From assembly GCA_004193285.1 (NCBI GenBank), contig SECP01000008.1, positions 1 through 64,000 of the forward strand: DNA of 64,000 bases, written 5' to 3'. The notes beneath the pieces are model-generated. The model was not told the DNA's origin, made no database searches, and worked only from the letters and a program-made list of their open reading frames with translations. Below, piece by piece: positions 1-6,634 of the stretch (positions are counted from its first letter, which is position 1; every line of letters begins with the position of its first letter). The translations under genes were made by a program, and so were the position numbers. This DNA comes from Myxococcales bacterium (lineage in GTDB: Bacteria > Myxococcota_A > Polyangia > Polyangiales > Polyangiaceae).

Positions 1-206
1 CCCCCGCGCCGGCCCCCCCCGTCAGCGGCAACGGCGCCCACGCGGAGTTCGCGAGCAAGCTCGGCGGCCTCGGCCTCACCCAAGCGCAGATCGAAGGCGT
101 CCTCGCCCTCTCGCGCGAGGTCGTAGAAAAGGTCGTGTGGGAGGTCGTTCCCACCCTGGCCGAGGCCATGATCAAGGAAGAGATCACGCGCCTCACCCGC
201 GACTGA
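1..206 (+). CDS. C-terminal end of a response-regulator-like protein (5'-truncated)
   Basis: The frame is open from the window edge to TGA at 204-206, giving about 67 residues. A Pro/Ala-rich linker is followed by an amphipathic helix reading roughly LSREVVEKVVWEVVPTLAEAM and the tail IKEEITRLTRD. From memory, the pattern V-x-W-E-V-V-P-x-L-A-E-x-x-I-x-E-E-I is a recurrent C-terminal helix of deltaproteobacterial and myxobacterial response-regulator or PilZ-type proteins. The receiver domain would lie upstream of the window. Two hairpins follow the stop, as expected for the end of a transcription unit. The function is inferred only from this helix. Confidence 0.5.
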   Translation, partial: PAPAPPVSGNGAHAEFASKLGGLGLTQAQIEGVLALSREVVEKVVWEVVPTLAEAMIKEEITRLTRD

Positions 207-214
207 CCGACTGC

Positions 215-239
215 GAGGGCTGCCGCCGCGCAGCCCCTC
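215..239 (+). terminator. GC-rich hairpin after the first gene
   Basis: GAGGGCTGC at 215-223 faces GCAGCCCCTC at 230-239, a near-perfect stem with a 6-nt loop, starting 9 nt after the stop codon. No run of T follows it closely, so it may be an RNA-stabilising stem and not a full intrinsic terminator. Confidence 0.4.
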
Positions 240-261
240 TTGCAGAAGGCTATCGTGCCGT

Positions 262-295
262 CGCCCGGTGCCGCTGTTTCGCAGCGCACCGGGCG
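262..295 (+). terminator. Strong bipartite hairpin, probable terminator
   Basis: CGCCCGGTG (262-270) pairs perfectly with CACCGGGCG (287-295), and inside it CGCTG (272-276) pairs with CAGCG (282-286) around a TTTCG loop. Only one C at 271 is bulged. The following TCTCTCATTTC is moderately T-rich. It is the best intrinsic-terminator candidate for the gene ending at 206. Confidence 0.6.
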
Positions 296-489
296 TCTCT
301 CATTTCGGCGTGTTGGTCGAGGGCCGGCGTCGCCCACCTTGCCCGCGGTTCGCTACCGAAATACAAGTTGGGCAGAGCACAAGCACAGCGCTAGGCGGCC
401 CGACCTTGGCGACGCGGTTGAATTTGAGCTAGCCCGGTCCGAAGTCCGAAGGGCTTAAGGAGCTCGCGCGTCGCTGCCTGCTGCCTCAG

Positions 490-535
490 CGTTTCCTGAT
501 GCGGCCGCTGCGCAACGTCGATACGTTGGGCGGAC
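490..535 (+). repeat. 46-bp repeat, copy 1, just upstream of an orphan ORF
   Basis: This segment matches 5126-5171 without gaps at 38 of 46 positions (counted by eye). Shared blocks are CGTTTCCTG, TGCGGCCG, and TACGTTGG followed by CGGAC. It ends 12 nt before the ATG at 548. Both copies sit directly before an unrelated orphan ORF that has no clear Shine-Dalgarno sequence. The GTTGGGC inside it fits the GTTRRRY core of integron attC sites, but a full attC structure was not demonstrated. Confidence 0.6.
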
Positions 536-547
536 AACAACAGCGCG

Positions 548-1255
548 ATGGGGACCTTGGTAGATAGCTGGCATCCGGCCGCATCAGACTTCGGGCTGAT
601 CGAAGCGCCGCTGGCGAGCGTCGTCGCTGCCTTCGTGAAATGGCGAGCCGACACCGAGGGGAGTCCGATCGAGTCCGAGAAGACATCACTCGAGAGCACC
701 TTCTCTGGGCTCGCGCCCTTGTCGATGGAAATGCGCCGGGCCGCTTTCGTGCCCACAAGGTCTTCTTGGACCGCCTACTTCGCTAGCGGACTGCTGGGGT
801 CAGACCCATTCCCGGTGATGTCCTACCTTGCCCAACAACTGCAGTGTCGGGCCATGCGGGTCTGCTCGGCTAGCGCGCACGCACGCTGGCCCGCGACGAT
901 TTGGGAAGTCTACGCGCCCGAGTCCCTCGGTGGCACTCCGCCGTTGGGATACCTCCGCTCCGTTTCCTGTGCGAACGATGGCGGGCGCTGGACCTTCGAC
1001 ACCTCAGGCTCGCCATTCCCTTTCGAGGAGCTGGAGCGGTATTCCGCGCCACGAAAGAAGGATCGCTTCGACCGCGATCTCCTGACCAGCTACCTCACGA
1101 GGTTAGGGAGCAGGCCCTTCGATCATGACTTCTACGCTGTCTCGATTGGCACGCCGTCGGTTCTCGTTGAAGCACACCGTCGTTGGCCATCACCACCGCG
1201 AGAGTACTCGTTCGACGAAGTTCAGCGGGGGATCCCATGGGCCGGATCCGCTTAG
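548..1255 (+). CDS. Hypothetical protein, 235 aa
   Basis: I do not recognise a family. The protein looks soluble: no signal peptide or membrane segment, a globular mix with Trp/Tyr-rich stretches (around residues 73-80 WTAYFASGL, and 112-122), and an acidic-aromatic C-terminal part. Third-position GC is lower than in the housekeeping genes nearby, which suggests later acquisition. The start at 548 is the only reasonable ATG and lacks an obvious ribosome binding site; the shared 46-bp element ends 12 nt upstream. No partner gene is adjacent: the next gene starts 260 bp away. Confidence 0.6.
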   Translation: MGTLVDSWHPAASDFGLIEAPLASVVAAFVKWRADTEGSPIESEKTSLESTFSGLAPLSMEMRRAAFVPTRSSWTAYFASGLLGSDPFPVMSYLAQQLQCRAMRVCSASAHARWPATIWEVYAPESLGGTPPLGYLRSVSCANDGGRWTFDTSGSPFPFEELERYSAPRKKDRFDRDLLTSYLTRLGSRPFDHDFYAVSIGTPSVLVEAHRRWPSPPREYSFDEVQRGIPWAGSA

Positions 1256-1515
1256 GCACCTCGCGAAGCGTACCGCCCACCCCACTGCTGCTCGACCCTG
1301 GTCTGAAGTCCGACGCGATATTCAGCTAGCCGTTTCGGAACGCCCCTCTCGGTGACTCGCCCGCAACCAGCGCTCACAACGGACGCTCACGCCGACGTCC
1401 TAAGCGTCGTTCAACACTACACCTATGTCGACTCAGAAACCCTGGTCGTCTCTGATTTGAGCAAGTCGTTCCTCCCCGAATAGCCAGCTGCCGCCTCGGC
1501 CAGTAAGCTGCAGGC

Positions 1516-2139
1516 ATGACGCCACGAACGCCGCTGACGCCCGAGTTCTGGGATCACCGCTACTCATCGACGGAGTACGTTTATGGCAAGGAGCCGAGCG
1601 ACTTTCTTGCTGAACGCTTCGCGGAGCTGCCGGCAGGGGGCGAGACCCTGTGCCTCGCGGACGGCGAGGGCCGCAACGGAGTCTTCTTGGCCACACGCGG
1701 CATGCGGGTTACGGCGGTCGACAACTCTGCGATGGGTCTCGAGAAGGCGGAGCGGCTCGCCGCGGAGCGCGCGGTTGCGCTCACGACGTTGCTCGCCGAT
1801 CTAGCGGAGTGGGACGCCGGCGACGCGCGGTGGGACGGCGTGGTCTCCATCTGGGCTCATCTTCCGGCCCCCGTGCGAGCGGCCTTGCATCCCCGGCTGG
1901 CGCGCGCGCTACGGCCCGGCGGGGTCTTACTGCTCGAGCACTATCATCCGCGTCAAGTCGGCTACGGCACCGGTGGCCCGGACGATCCGACGATGATGCT
2001 GACTCTCGACGAGCTCCATGCCGCCTTCCCCGGGTGGGCTCGCGTGCACACCTTCGAGGGTGAGCGGGTCGTGATGGAGGGCAGCGGCCACGGCGGCAAA
2101 AGTTACGTCACGCAGGCCATTTTGCGAAAACCAAGCTAA
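1516..2139 (+). CDS. Class I SAM-dependent methyltransferase (TehB-like/thiopurine MT-like)
   Basis: The 207-residue protein opens with FWDHRYSSTEYVYGKEPSDFL, a typical N-terminus of small TehB-like methyltransferases. It continues with a Rossmann SAM site: LCLADGEGRNGVFLA (motif I, about residues 45-60), an acidic end of strand 2 (TAVDNSAMGL), and a motif IV-like segment (WDGVVSIWAHL). A LRPGGVLLLEHYHPRQVGYGTGGP block matches the post-motif region of this group. It is cytosolic; the substrate is unknown (a small thiol or metalloid, or a detoxification role, is typical of relatives). It stands alone, 102 bp before the next gene. Confidence 0.85.
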   Translation: MTPRTPLTPEFWDHRYSSTEYVYGKEPSDFLAERFAELPAGGETLCLADGEGRNGVFLATRGMRVTAVDNSAMGLEKAERLAAERAVALTTLLADLAEWDAGDARWDGVVSIWAHLPAPVRAALHPRLARALRPGGVLLLEHYHPRQVGYGTGGPDDPTMMLTLDELHAAFPGWARVHTFEGERVVMEGSGHGGKSYVTQAILRKPS

Positions 2140-2240
2140 AGCGTGGTGCGCGGAGGGGGCCGCTCAAACCACGAGGTCGGACCTGACTTGGTTCGCTCAT
2201 GGCGGGCCAGTTGCGGTCGAGAGGCTATGCTCCGGCGCTC

Positions 2241-2678
2241 ATGAGCGAAACGATCGACCCGATTCTCGAGGCCTTATCGCGCTACAGCGCCGCGGTTTAC
2301 GACAAGGACGTCAGCGCGTTCGTCGCGTTGTACGCGGACGATCTGCATGTCTTCGACATGTGGAACAACTGGGAGCTGCGGGGGCTCGTTGCGTGGCGAG
2401 AGATGGCAGAGGGCTGGTTCGGTTCCCTAGGCGACGAACGTGTGGTCGTCAAAGCTCACGATGTGGCCTCGGAAATGCGGGGTGACCTCGCGCTGGGTCA
2501 TGCGACGCTGACCTTCACGGCCGTGTCTGCGCAAGGCCAGGAGCTGCGCTCGCTCGACAATCGGCTCACCCTGGGCCTACGCCGCGAGGGCGGAGGCTGG
2601 AAGATTTTTCACCTGCACACGTCCGGGCCCATCGCTCACGAAACACTCAAGGCCACCCTCAAACGCGGATCGCCCTGA
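2241..2678 (+). CDS. SnoaL/DUF4440-like NTF2-fold protein
   Basis: The 145-residue product from ATG at 2241 (MSETIDPILEALSRYSAAVYDKD) has the layout of an NTF2/SnoaL-like domain: an N-terminal helix pair, the pattern FVALYADDLHVFDMWNNWELRG, then a beta-rich half ending in GGGWKIFHLHTSGP. Such proteins act as polyketide cyclases, ketosteroid isomerases, or ligand-binding proteins of unknown role. The frame is open from 2199, but the extra 14 residues look non-native and the next ATG begins the conserved fold, so I chose 2241. The specific role is unknown. Confidence 0.75.
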   Translation: MSETIDPILEALSRYSAAVYDKDVSAFVALYADDLHVFDMWNNWELRGLVAWREMAEGWFGSLGDERVVVKAHDVASEMRGDLALGHATLTFTAVSAQGQELRSLDNRLTLGLRREGGGWKIFHLHTSGPIAHETLKATLKRGSP

Positions 2679-2738
2679 AGGAGGCCTGAGTCCGAGCTCA
2701 CTACGTCCCGCGGCACGACGCTTGCTATCTATGCGGTC

Positions 2739-3449
2739 GTGAGGCGAGTGTCCTGGCACATCGGGGTGGTGGTCACGAGCATGGCCGCGGCTGCTCATGC
2801 GCAAAGCACCGCATCTTTCTCGCGGGGATCGGCGGGTGCGGCCGGCAATCAGCCGTCGCCGAGCCCTGAGACTCCGGCACCTACCCTCGCCCCAGGTGTT
2901 ACTGCCGCGCCCAGTGTCGTCGAGCCAAGCGTTGCTGCAGCGCAACGGAAGCCCGCAAACCGCGACTCCACCGCGCCCCAAGCGTCAGGAGAAGCAGCAG
3001 CGCCGAAAACGGACATCGGGTCTGGGCGGACCGTCTGGTACGGCTGGCAAACCCTCTCGACGGACGCGGCGGCGTTGAGCTTGGTGGTCGTGGGCGGCGC
3101 GGTCGAGGAGCCCCTGCTACTGGGTGCGTCCTTCGCGACTTACGTGCTCGGCGGGCCAATCGTCCACGCCAGCCACGGCAACTGGGGCCGAGCCGCGCTC
3201 AGCCTGGGCGCTCGCGTTGGCATGCCGCTGCTCGGGATCTCCACAGGCGTCGCGTTGGAGGATTGCCGCGGGGGAGATTTCTGTGGATTTGGCGGCGCGT
3301 TGATTGGCGGCGTGGTCGGTATTGCCGCCGCCGTGGCGATCGACTCGGCGGCGCTGGCCCGTGAAGAAGCCCCCGTCGGCGCTGCGCTCGTCCCCACTTT
3401 GCGGGTCAGCGAGAACCAAACCTGGCTCGGCGTCTCCGGGCAGTTTTGA
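2739..3449 (+). CDS. Secreted/membrane hypothetical protein with Pro-rich linker
   Basis: The 236-residue protein starts at GTG 2739 with a signal peptide (MRRVSWHIGVVVTSMAAAAHA, probable cleavage after AHA). A low-complexity Pro/Ala/Ser linker runs to about residue 100. The C-terminal half has two or three Gly/Ala-rich hydrophobic segments (about 113-135, 150-172 and 185-205) resembling glycine-rich membrane helices, and ends in a short beta-rich tail (TLRVSENQTWLGVSGQF). The terminal Phe would suit an outer-membrane strand, but the hydrophobic segments fit inner-membrane insertion better. No family recognised. It converges on the phosphofructokinase gene 53 bp away. Confidence 0.65.
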   Translation: MRRVSWHIGVVVTSMAAAAHAQSTASFSRGSAGAAGNQPSPSPETPAPTLAPGVTAAPSVVEPSVAAAQRKPANRDSTAPQASGEAAAPKTDIGSGRTVWYGWQTLSTDAAALSLVVVGGAVEEPLLLGASFATYVLGGPIVHASHGNWGRAALSLGARVGMPLLGISTGVALEDCRGGDFCGFGGALIGGVVGIAAAVAIDSAALAREEAPVGAALVPTLRVSENQTWLGVSGQF

Positions 3450-3502
3450 GCTCGGCGAACAGCCAAGGGGCACGGCGTCAGAAGCTCCACCAGTAGCCGA
3501 CG

Positions 3503-4597
3503 CTAATCACCGAGGCAGATGCCGACGTCGCGTGCGGTTTGAATGGTGTCGGAAGCGACGTCCACACTGCGAGTGCCGCCCACGACCTCGGCGAAAGGTA
3601 CGAGCACGATCTCGCCGGCAATTTGCGCGACGAGGCCGCTGCGCTCGGTCTCCGCCAGGTAGCGCACGGCGGCACAACCGAGTCGCTGCGCGAGCAGCCG
3701 GTCGAAGCTGTTGGGGGAGCCGCCTCGCTGCAAGTGACCGAGCACGACCGAGCGGGTCTCGTAGCCGCTCCGCTCCTGCAGCTGCTGCGCGAGACGGGCT
3801 CCGATGCCGCCGAGCATGGCGTGCTCGGTGAAGGCGTCCTTCTCGACTTTGTACAGCTTATCCGCGCCCCCTTCCCGCGCGCCCTCCGAAGCGACGACGA
3901 TCGCGAAGCCCGGTCCGCGGCGGTAGCGGTCGTGCAACTTCTCGCAAACTCGCTCGATGTCGTACGGGATCTCGGGGATGAGGACGACGTCCGCTCCGCC
4001 GGCAATGCCCGCGTGCAGGGCGATCCAACCCGCGTCGCGGCCCATCACCTCGACGATCATGACGCGCCCGTGCGCCTGTGCGGTGGAGTGCAGGTTGTCC
4101 AGCGCGGCGGTGGTAGTGTCCACAGCGGTCGCGAAGCCGAAGGTGACGTTCGTACCGCGCAGGTCGTTGTCGATCGTCTTCGGCACGCCGATGACTCGCG
4201 GGAAGCCTCGCTCCATCAAGCTGCTCGCGATACGCATCGAACCATCACCGCCGAGCGCGACCAGCGCGTCGATACCGAGCTCACGCGCCCGCCTCACCAC
4301 GCGCTCCGAAACGTCCGTCGGCGTCTTTTGGCCGTCGCGCAGCACGGGGTACCGCAACGGATCACCGCGGTTGGTGGTGCCGAGGATGGTACCGCCCTGA
4401 TGAAAGATGCCGCGCACGCGCTCGCGAGTCAGCTCGGTCACTCCCTCCGCATCGTCTTCGATCAAGCCCTGGTAGCCGCGACGGATCCCCAGCACCTCCC
4501 AGCCGCGATTCAGCGCGCTGAGCGCAACCGAGCGGATCACGGCGTTGAGGCCCGGCGCGTCGCCGCCGCCTGTGTTGATCGCGATGCGAGTCACCAT
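3503..4597 (-). CDS. pfkA: 6-phosphofructokinase (group III-like, mixed phosphoryl-donor signature)
   Basis: The 364-residue enzyme would phosphorylate fructose 6-phosphate in glycolysis. Motifs: N-terminal GGGDAPGLNAVIR (residues 10-22), GGDGS (116-120), PKTIDNDL (139-146), then MGRDAGWIAL. In this family the residue after GGD and the residue after P in P-x-TIDND discriminate phosphoryl donors: Gly/Gly for classical bacterial ATP enzymes, Asp/Lys for PPi enzymes. Here they are Gly119 and Lys140, the combination known from actinobacterial-type group III enzymes that use ATP. The length fits that group (about 340-365) and exceeds E. coli PfkA (320). The gene is monocistronic. Confidence 0.92.
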   Translation of the reverse strand: MVTRIAINTGGGDAPGLNAVIRSVALSALNRGWEVLGIRRGYQGLIEDDAEGVTELTRERVRGIFHQGGTILGTTNRGDPLRYPVLRDGQKTPTDVSERVVRRARELGIDALVALGGDGSMRIASSLMERGFPRVIGVPKTIDNDLRGTNVTFGFATAVDTTTAALDNLHSTAQAHGRVMIVEVMGRDAGWIALHAGIAGGADVVLIPEIPYDIERVCEKLHDRYRRGPGFAIVVASEGAREGGADKLYKVEKDAFTEHAMLGGIGARLAQQLQERSGYETRSVVLGHLQRGGSPNSFDRLLAQRLGCAAVRYLAETERSGLVAQIAGEIVLVPFAEVVGGTRSVDVASDTIQTARDVGICLGD

Positions 4598-4663
4598 GGC
4601 CTCAACCTAGCCCTTCTCCACGCGCGTGGGTCAAGGGCCTAAACGCCGCCGTCTTCCCCTGCC

Positions 4664-4752
4664 GCGCGCAGCCCGGAGGGCGAGCACGGTCTTTGGGGAA
4701 GACCGCAGGCGCGCAGCCGAAGGCGAGCACCTGCGAGTTGGGGCACCCCCAA
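4664..4752. repeat. Two short GC-rich repeats, each followed by a hairpin
   Basis: Copy 1 (about 4664-4687) and copy 2 (about 4710-4730) share GCGCAGCC then GGCGAGCAC. Copy 1 runs into GGTCTTTGGGGAAGACC (4688-4704), a perfect 6-bp stem. Copy 2 runs into a TTGGGG...CCCCAA stem (about 4738-4752). The unit resembles small intergenic repeats (REP-like) and not a gene. Confidence 0.45.
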
Positions 4753-5125
4753 GCCGACATGCAGTGGCGCATGGAGCCCAATTGGGGCCAACGAAGCCGT
4801 TCCGCCCCGGCACGAACAACGCCCCAATCCGCTTCAGCTCCGTGCGACGCAGAGCGCGTCGATGCGCGATCGTCAGGAAGTCTGCGTTTACGCTCGTCAG
4901 TCAGTGCCCGGCTGAGCAACATCGCTTTAGTGCCTCGCCGCTAGCGGCTTTCGCTCGGAGCTACGCAGGCGCGCTGATGGACACCGTCGTCACGCGGCGC
5001 TGGTCGGACCGCTAAATTCGTCGCCAAGTTGTCACACCAGAGACCGAGCTGGAGATCGTGACCTGCTATGCGCTCCCTCTCCGGCGTCGTGAAGTACCAC
5101 GCGCTCGTCGCGAGCTGACACGTCC

Positions 5126-5171
5126 CGTTTCCTGCTGCGGCCGTGGCTGAACGGCGGTACGTTGGTCGGAC
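5126..5171 (+). repeat. 46-bp repeat, copy 2, 3 nt before a second orphan ORF
   Basis: Ungapped match to 490-535 (38/46 by eye). It ends only 3 nt before the ATG at 5175, so it must hold the translation and possibly the transcription signals of that gene, or be a recombination-site remnant on which the gene arrived. It carries GGCTGAAC then ACGTTGGTC, reminiscent of the 3' half of attC sites. Confidence 0.6.
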
Positions 5172-5174
5172 GGC

Positions 5175-5564
5175 ATGTACGCGATTGTGTCGAGCAGAGG
5201 TACTCGCCGTTGGCTCTCCGCTGTGGTGCTTGACCGCGCTGCGGCCGAGACGAGCCTTGCCGCTCTCGACGTTCAGCGCTCGACGCATCACGTGCTCGAA
5301 TCCATTCCGGTCGCCACCTTCCCGCTGTTCATCATCGAGGACCGCTCCGGATTCAGGTTCCTCGACGCGATCGGGGCCGCAGACGTCATCGCCACGATGC
5401 GGCCCCCTTCGGTCGATGGTGAACCGACATTGTTCGTGATCTTTTCCGAGTACCGCCCTGAGGTTGATGGGCGTGACGAGATGGGACGACTCAGGCATGT
5501 CCACCTTGACCACGACCGCATCGCCGAATTCCGTCGGGCGGGACTGACTTCAATGATCGAATGA
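5175..5564 (+). CDS. Hypothetical protein, 129 aa
   Basis: A small soluble protein of unknown family. It begins MYAIVSSRGTRRWLSAVVLDR, has a beta-rich centre (FPLFIIEDRSGFRFLDA) and ends with a region rich in His/Asp (HVHLDHDRIAEF). There is no signal peptide or membrane segment. The start lies 3 nt after copy 2 of the 46-bp repeat and has no separate Shine-Dalgarno sequence. Its stop overlaps the earliest ATG of the next frame (5561) by 4 nt, so the two may be co-translated, although that downstream start is uncertain. Confidence 0.55.
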   Translation: MYAIVSSRGTRRWLSAVVLDRAAAETSLAALDVQRSTHHVLESIPVATFPLFIIEDRSGFRFLDAIGAADVIATMRPPSVDGEPTLFVIFSEYRPEVDGRDEMGRLRHVHLDHDRIAEFRRAGLTSMIE

Positions 5565-6268
5565 GTGGGTCAACTATCATGGCTTCACGGGTACCTGGCG
5601 TTCGCTGCCTAGCAAGCTGGCGACTACTCATGCACAACGTTTGGATGATCTTGGATGCGTCGCACCTATCTCCTCGCAAGACCCTGACGTGGTGGGTCAT
5701 CCTCGCCTCCGCGTGCTTGTATGCTGACTGCAATTCGGCGAGCTCGCGCGCCGGAGCCCCTCCGGCGGAAGTTGCCCCGCATTCGGCGCCCGTGGCATCA
5801 GCCTCTGTTCGACCGTCGCGATCCCCTCCTGACTTGCCTCAGCGGCGGGGGCGCGTGAATGACTATGCTGACTTGCTGTCGGCTGCCGAAGAAGCCGAGC
5901 TAGGGGAGCTCTATGCGGGTCTGGAACGAGAGCTTGGCTGTCAGGTAGCGCTGCTCACCATTCAGGTGCTGCCGAACCTGAGTATCGAGGAGTACTCGCT
6001 GGCCGTCGCGAACGCGTGGGCACTCGGACGACGCGGTGTCGATGACGGGCTCCTGATCACTGTGGCCCGTGACAACAGGTCGGTCAGGATCGAGGTGGGC
6101 TATGGCTTGGAGCGCCTCATTACAGACGAGCTTGCCGCTGAAGTGATTGGCCGGATGACTCCCGAATTCCGTACCGGGCGCTTCTTCGTTGGACTCAAGG
6201 AGGGTTCGAACGAGATCATTCAACGGATTCACGCCAAGGCAGAGCTGATTGGCCAGCGGAAGCGCTGA
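5561..6268 (+). CDS. TPM-domain (YgcG-like) exported protein
   Basis: The C-terminal two thirds (about residues 98-225) is a TPM domain: GRVNDYADLLSAAEEAELGELY, QVALLTIQVLPNLSIEEYS, VANAWALGRRGVDDGLLITVARDNRSVRIEVGYGLE. Known TPM proteins are periplasmic or extracytoplasmic; some have weak phosphatase activity and others assist membrane-protein repair. A hydrophobic segment near residue 42-55 (TWWVILASACLYADC) and a Ser/Pro/Ala linker precede it. The start is uncertain: ATG 5561 overlaps the preceding stop, but 5630 or 5645 would place the hydrophobic segment nearer the N-terminus and may be the true start. The Cys at the end of that segment does not fit a lipobox well. Confidence 0.75.
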   Translation: MSGSTIMASRVPGVRCLASWRLLMHNVWMILDASHLSPRKTLTWWVILASACLYADCNSASSRAGAPPAEVAPHSAPVASASVRPSRSPPDLPQRRGRVNDYADLLSAAEEAELGELYAGLERELGCQVALLTIQVLPNLSIEEYSLAVANAWALGRRGVDDGLLITVARDNRSVRIEVGYGLERLITDELAAEVIGRMTPEFRTGRFFVGLKEGSNEIIQRIHAKAELIGQRKR

Positions 6269-6634
6269 GGCTATGCGGCAGCACGTTGCTGGTGGCCGAC
6301 CAAAGTGTTCGTCGCGACGCTAACCGGTCGCTCAACAAGCGGCCGTTGTAGGCATCGGCCGCGCCTCGTCGTGACCCGCAGCGTCGTGACCCGCAGCGTC
6401 GTGCCTCTCGTCGCGACCGGGGACGCCATCGCCTTGGCGCGTCCGCGCCTTCCTTGGCGTTGTAGCGGCCGGGTGCGCTGGAGCCGCCCGTGGCGTTGGT
6501 TTCCCAGGGGTACCGGGGGCCGGCACGGAAGATTCTGCGAGGGGGGCGGCGCTGTGGCAGCCCACCCTGGAATTTCCAGGCGCTGATGCGCGGGGTTCGG
6601 CGGCGCGGGGGGCGGTGCTATATGCGGCGACCCG
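6269..6634. other. Intergenic region upstream of valS
   Basis: No gene recognised. It contains a short tandem repeat (6368-6403) and GC-rich sequence. The valS leader shows no T-box specifier/antiterminator features that I can recognise, and no convincing -35/-10 promoter was found. Confidence 0.5.
6368..6403 (+). repeat. 15-bp tandem repeat
   Basis: GTCGTGACCCGCAGC occurs twice in direct succession (6368-6382 and 6383-6397), followed by the partial third copy GTCGTG. It lies about 230 bp before valS. No function is evident. Confidence 0.6.

Larger units (their letters stand above)
207..547. other. Intergenic region: two hairpins and a shared 46-bp element
   Basis: After the two hairpins no convincing gene is seen. 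The stretch 300-480 is less GC-rich than neighbouring genes and has short GTTGGTC/GTTGGGC motifs near 311 and 368. At its right end lies copy 1 of the 46-bp repeat (490-535). Confidence 0.6.
4598..5174. other. 577-bp intergenic region with short repeats and hairpins
   Basis: No convincing coding sequence. Right after the pfk start region lie two copies of a GCGCAGCC...GGCGAGCAC motif, each followed by a small hairpin (see 4664-4752). Between 4760 and 5125 nothing is recognised. The right end is copy 2 of the 46-bp element (5126-5171). The pfk promoter should lie at the left edge; no clear -35/-10 was identified. Confidence 0.55.

Noticed and set aside
398..526. Complete integron attC site before the ORF at 548
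   Set aside because: GCCCGAC at 398 and GTTGGGC at 525 could pair as outer cores, but inner boxes match poorly, so only the repeat itself is reported.
6404..6634. T-box riboswitch before valS
   Set aside because: No specifier-loop, T-box bulge or antiterminator pairing could be seen; T-boxes are also rare outside Firmicutes, Actinobacteria and some Deltaproteobacteria.
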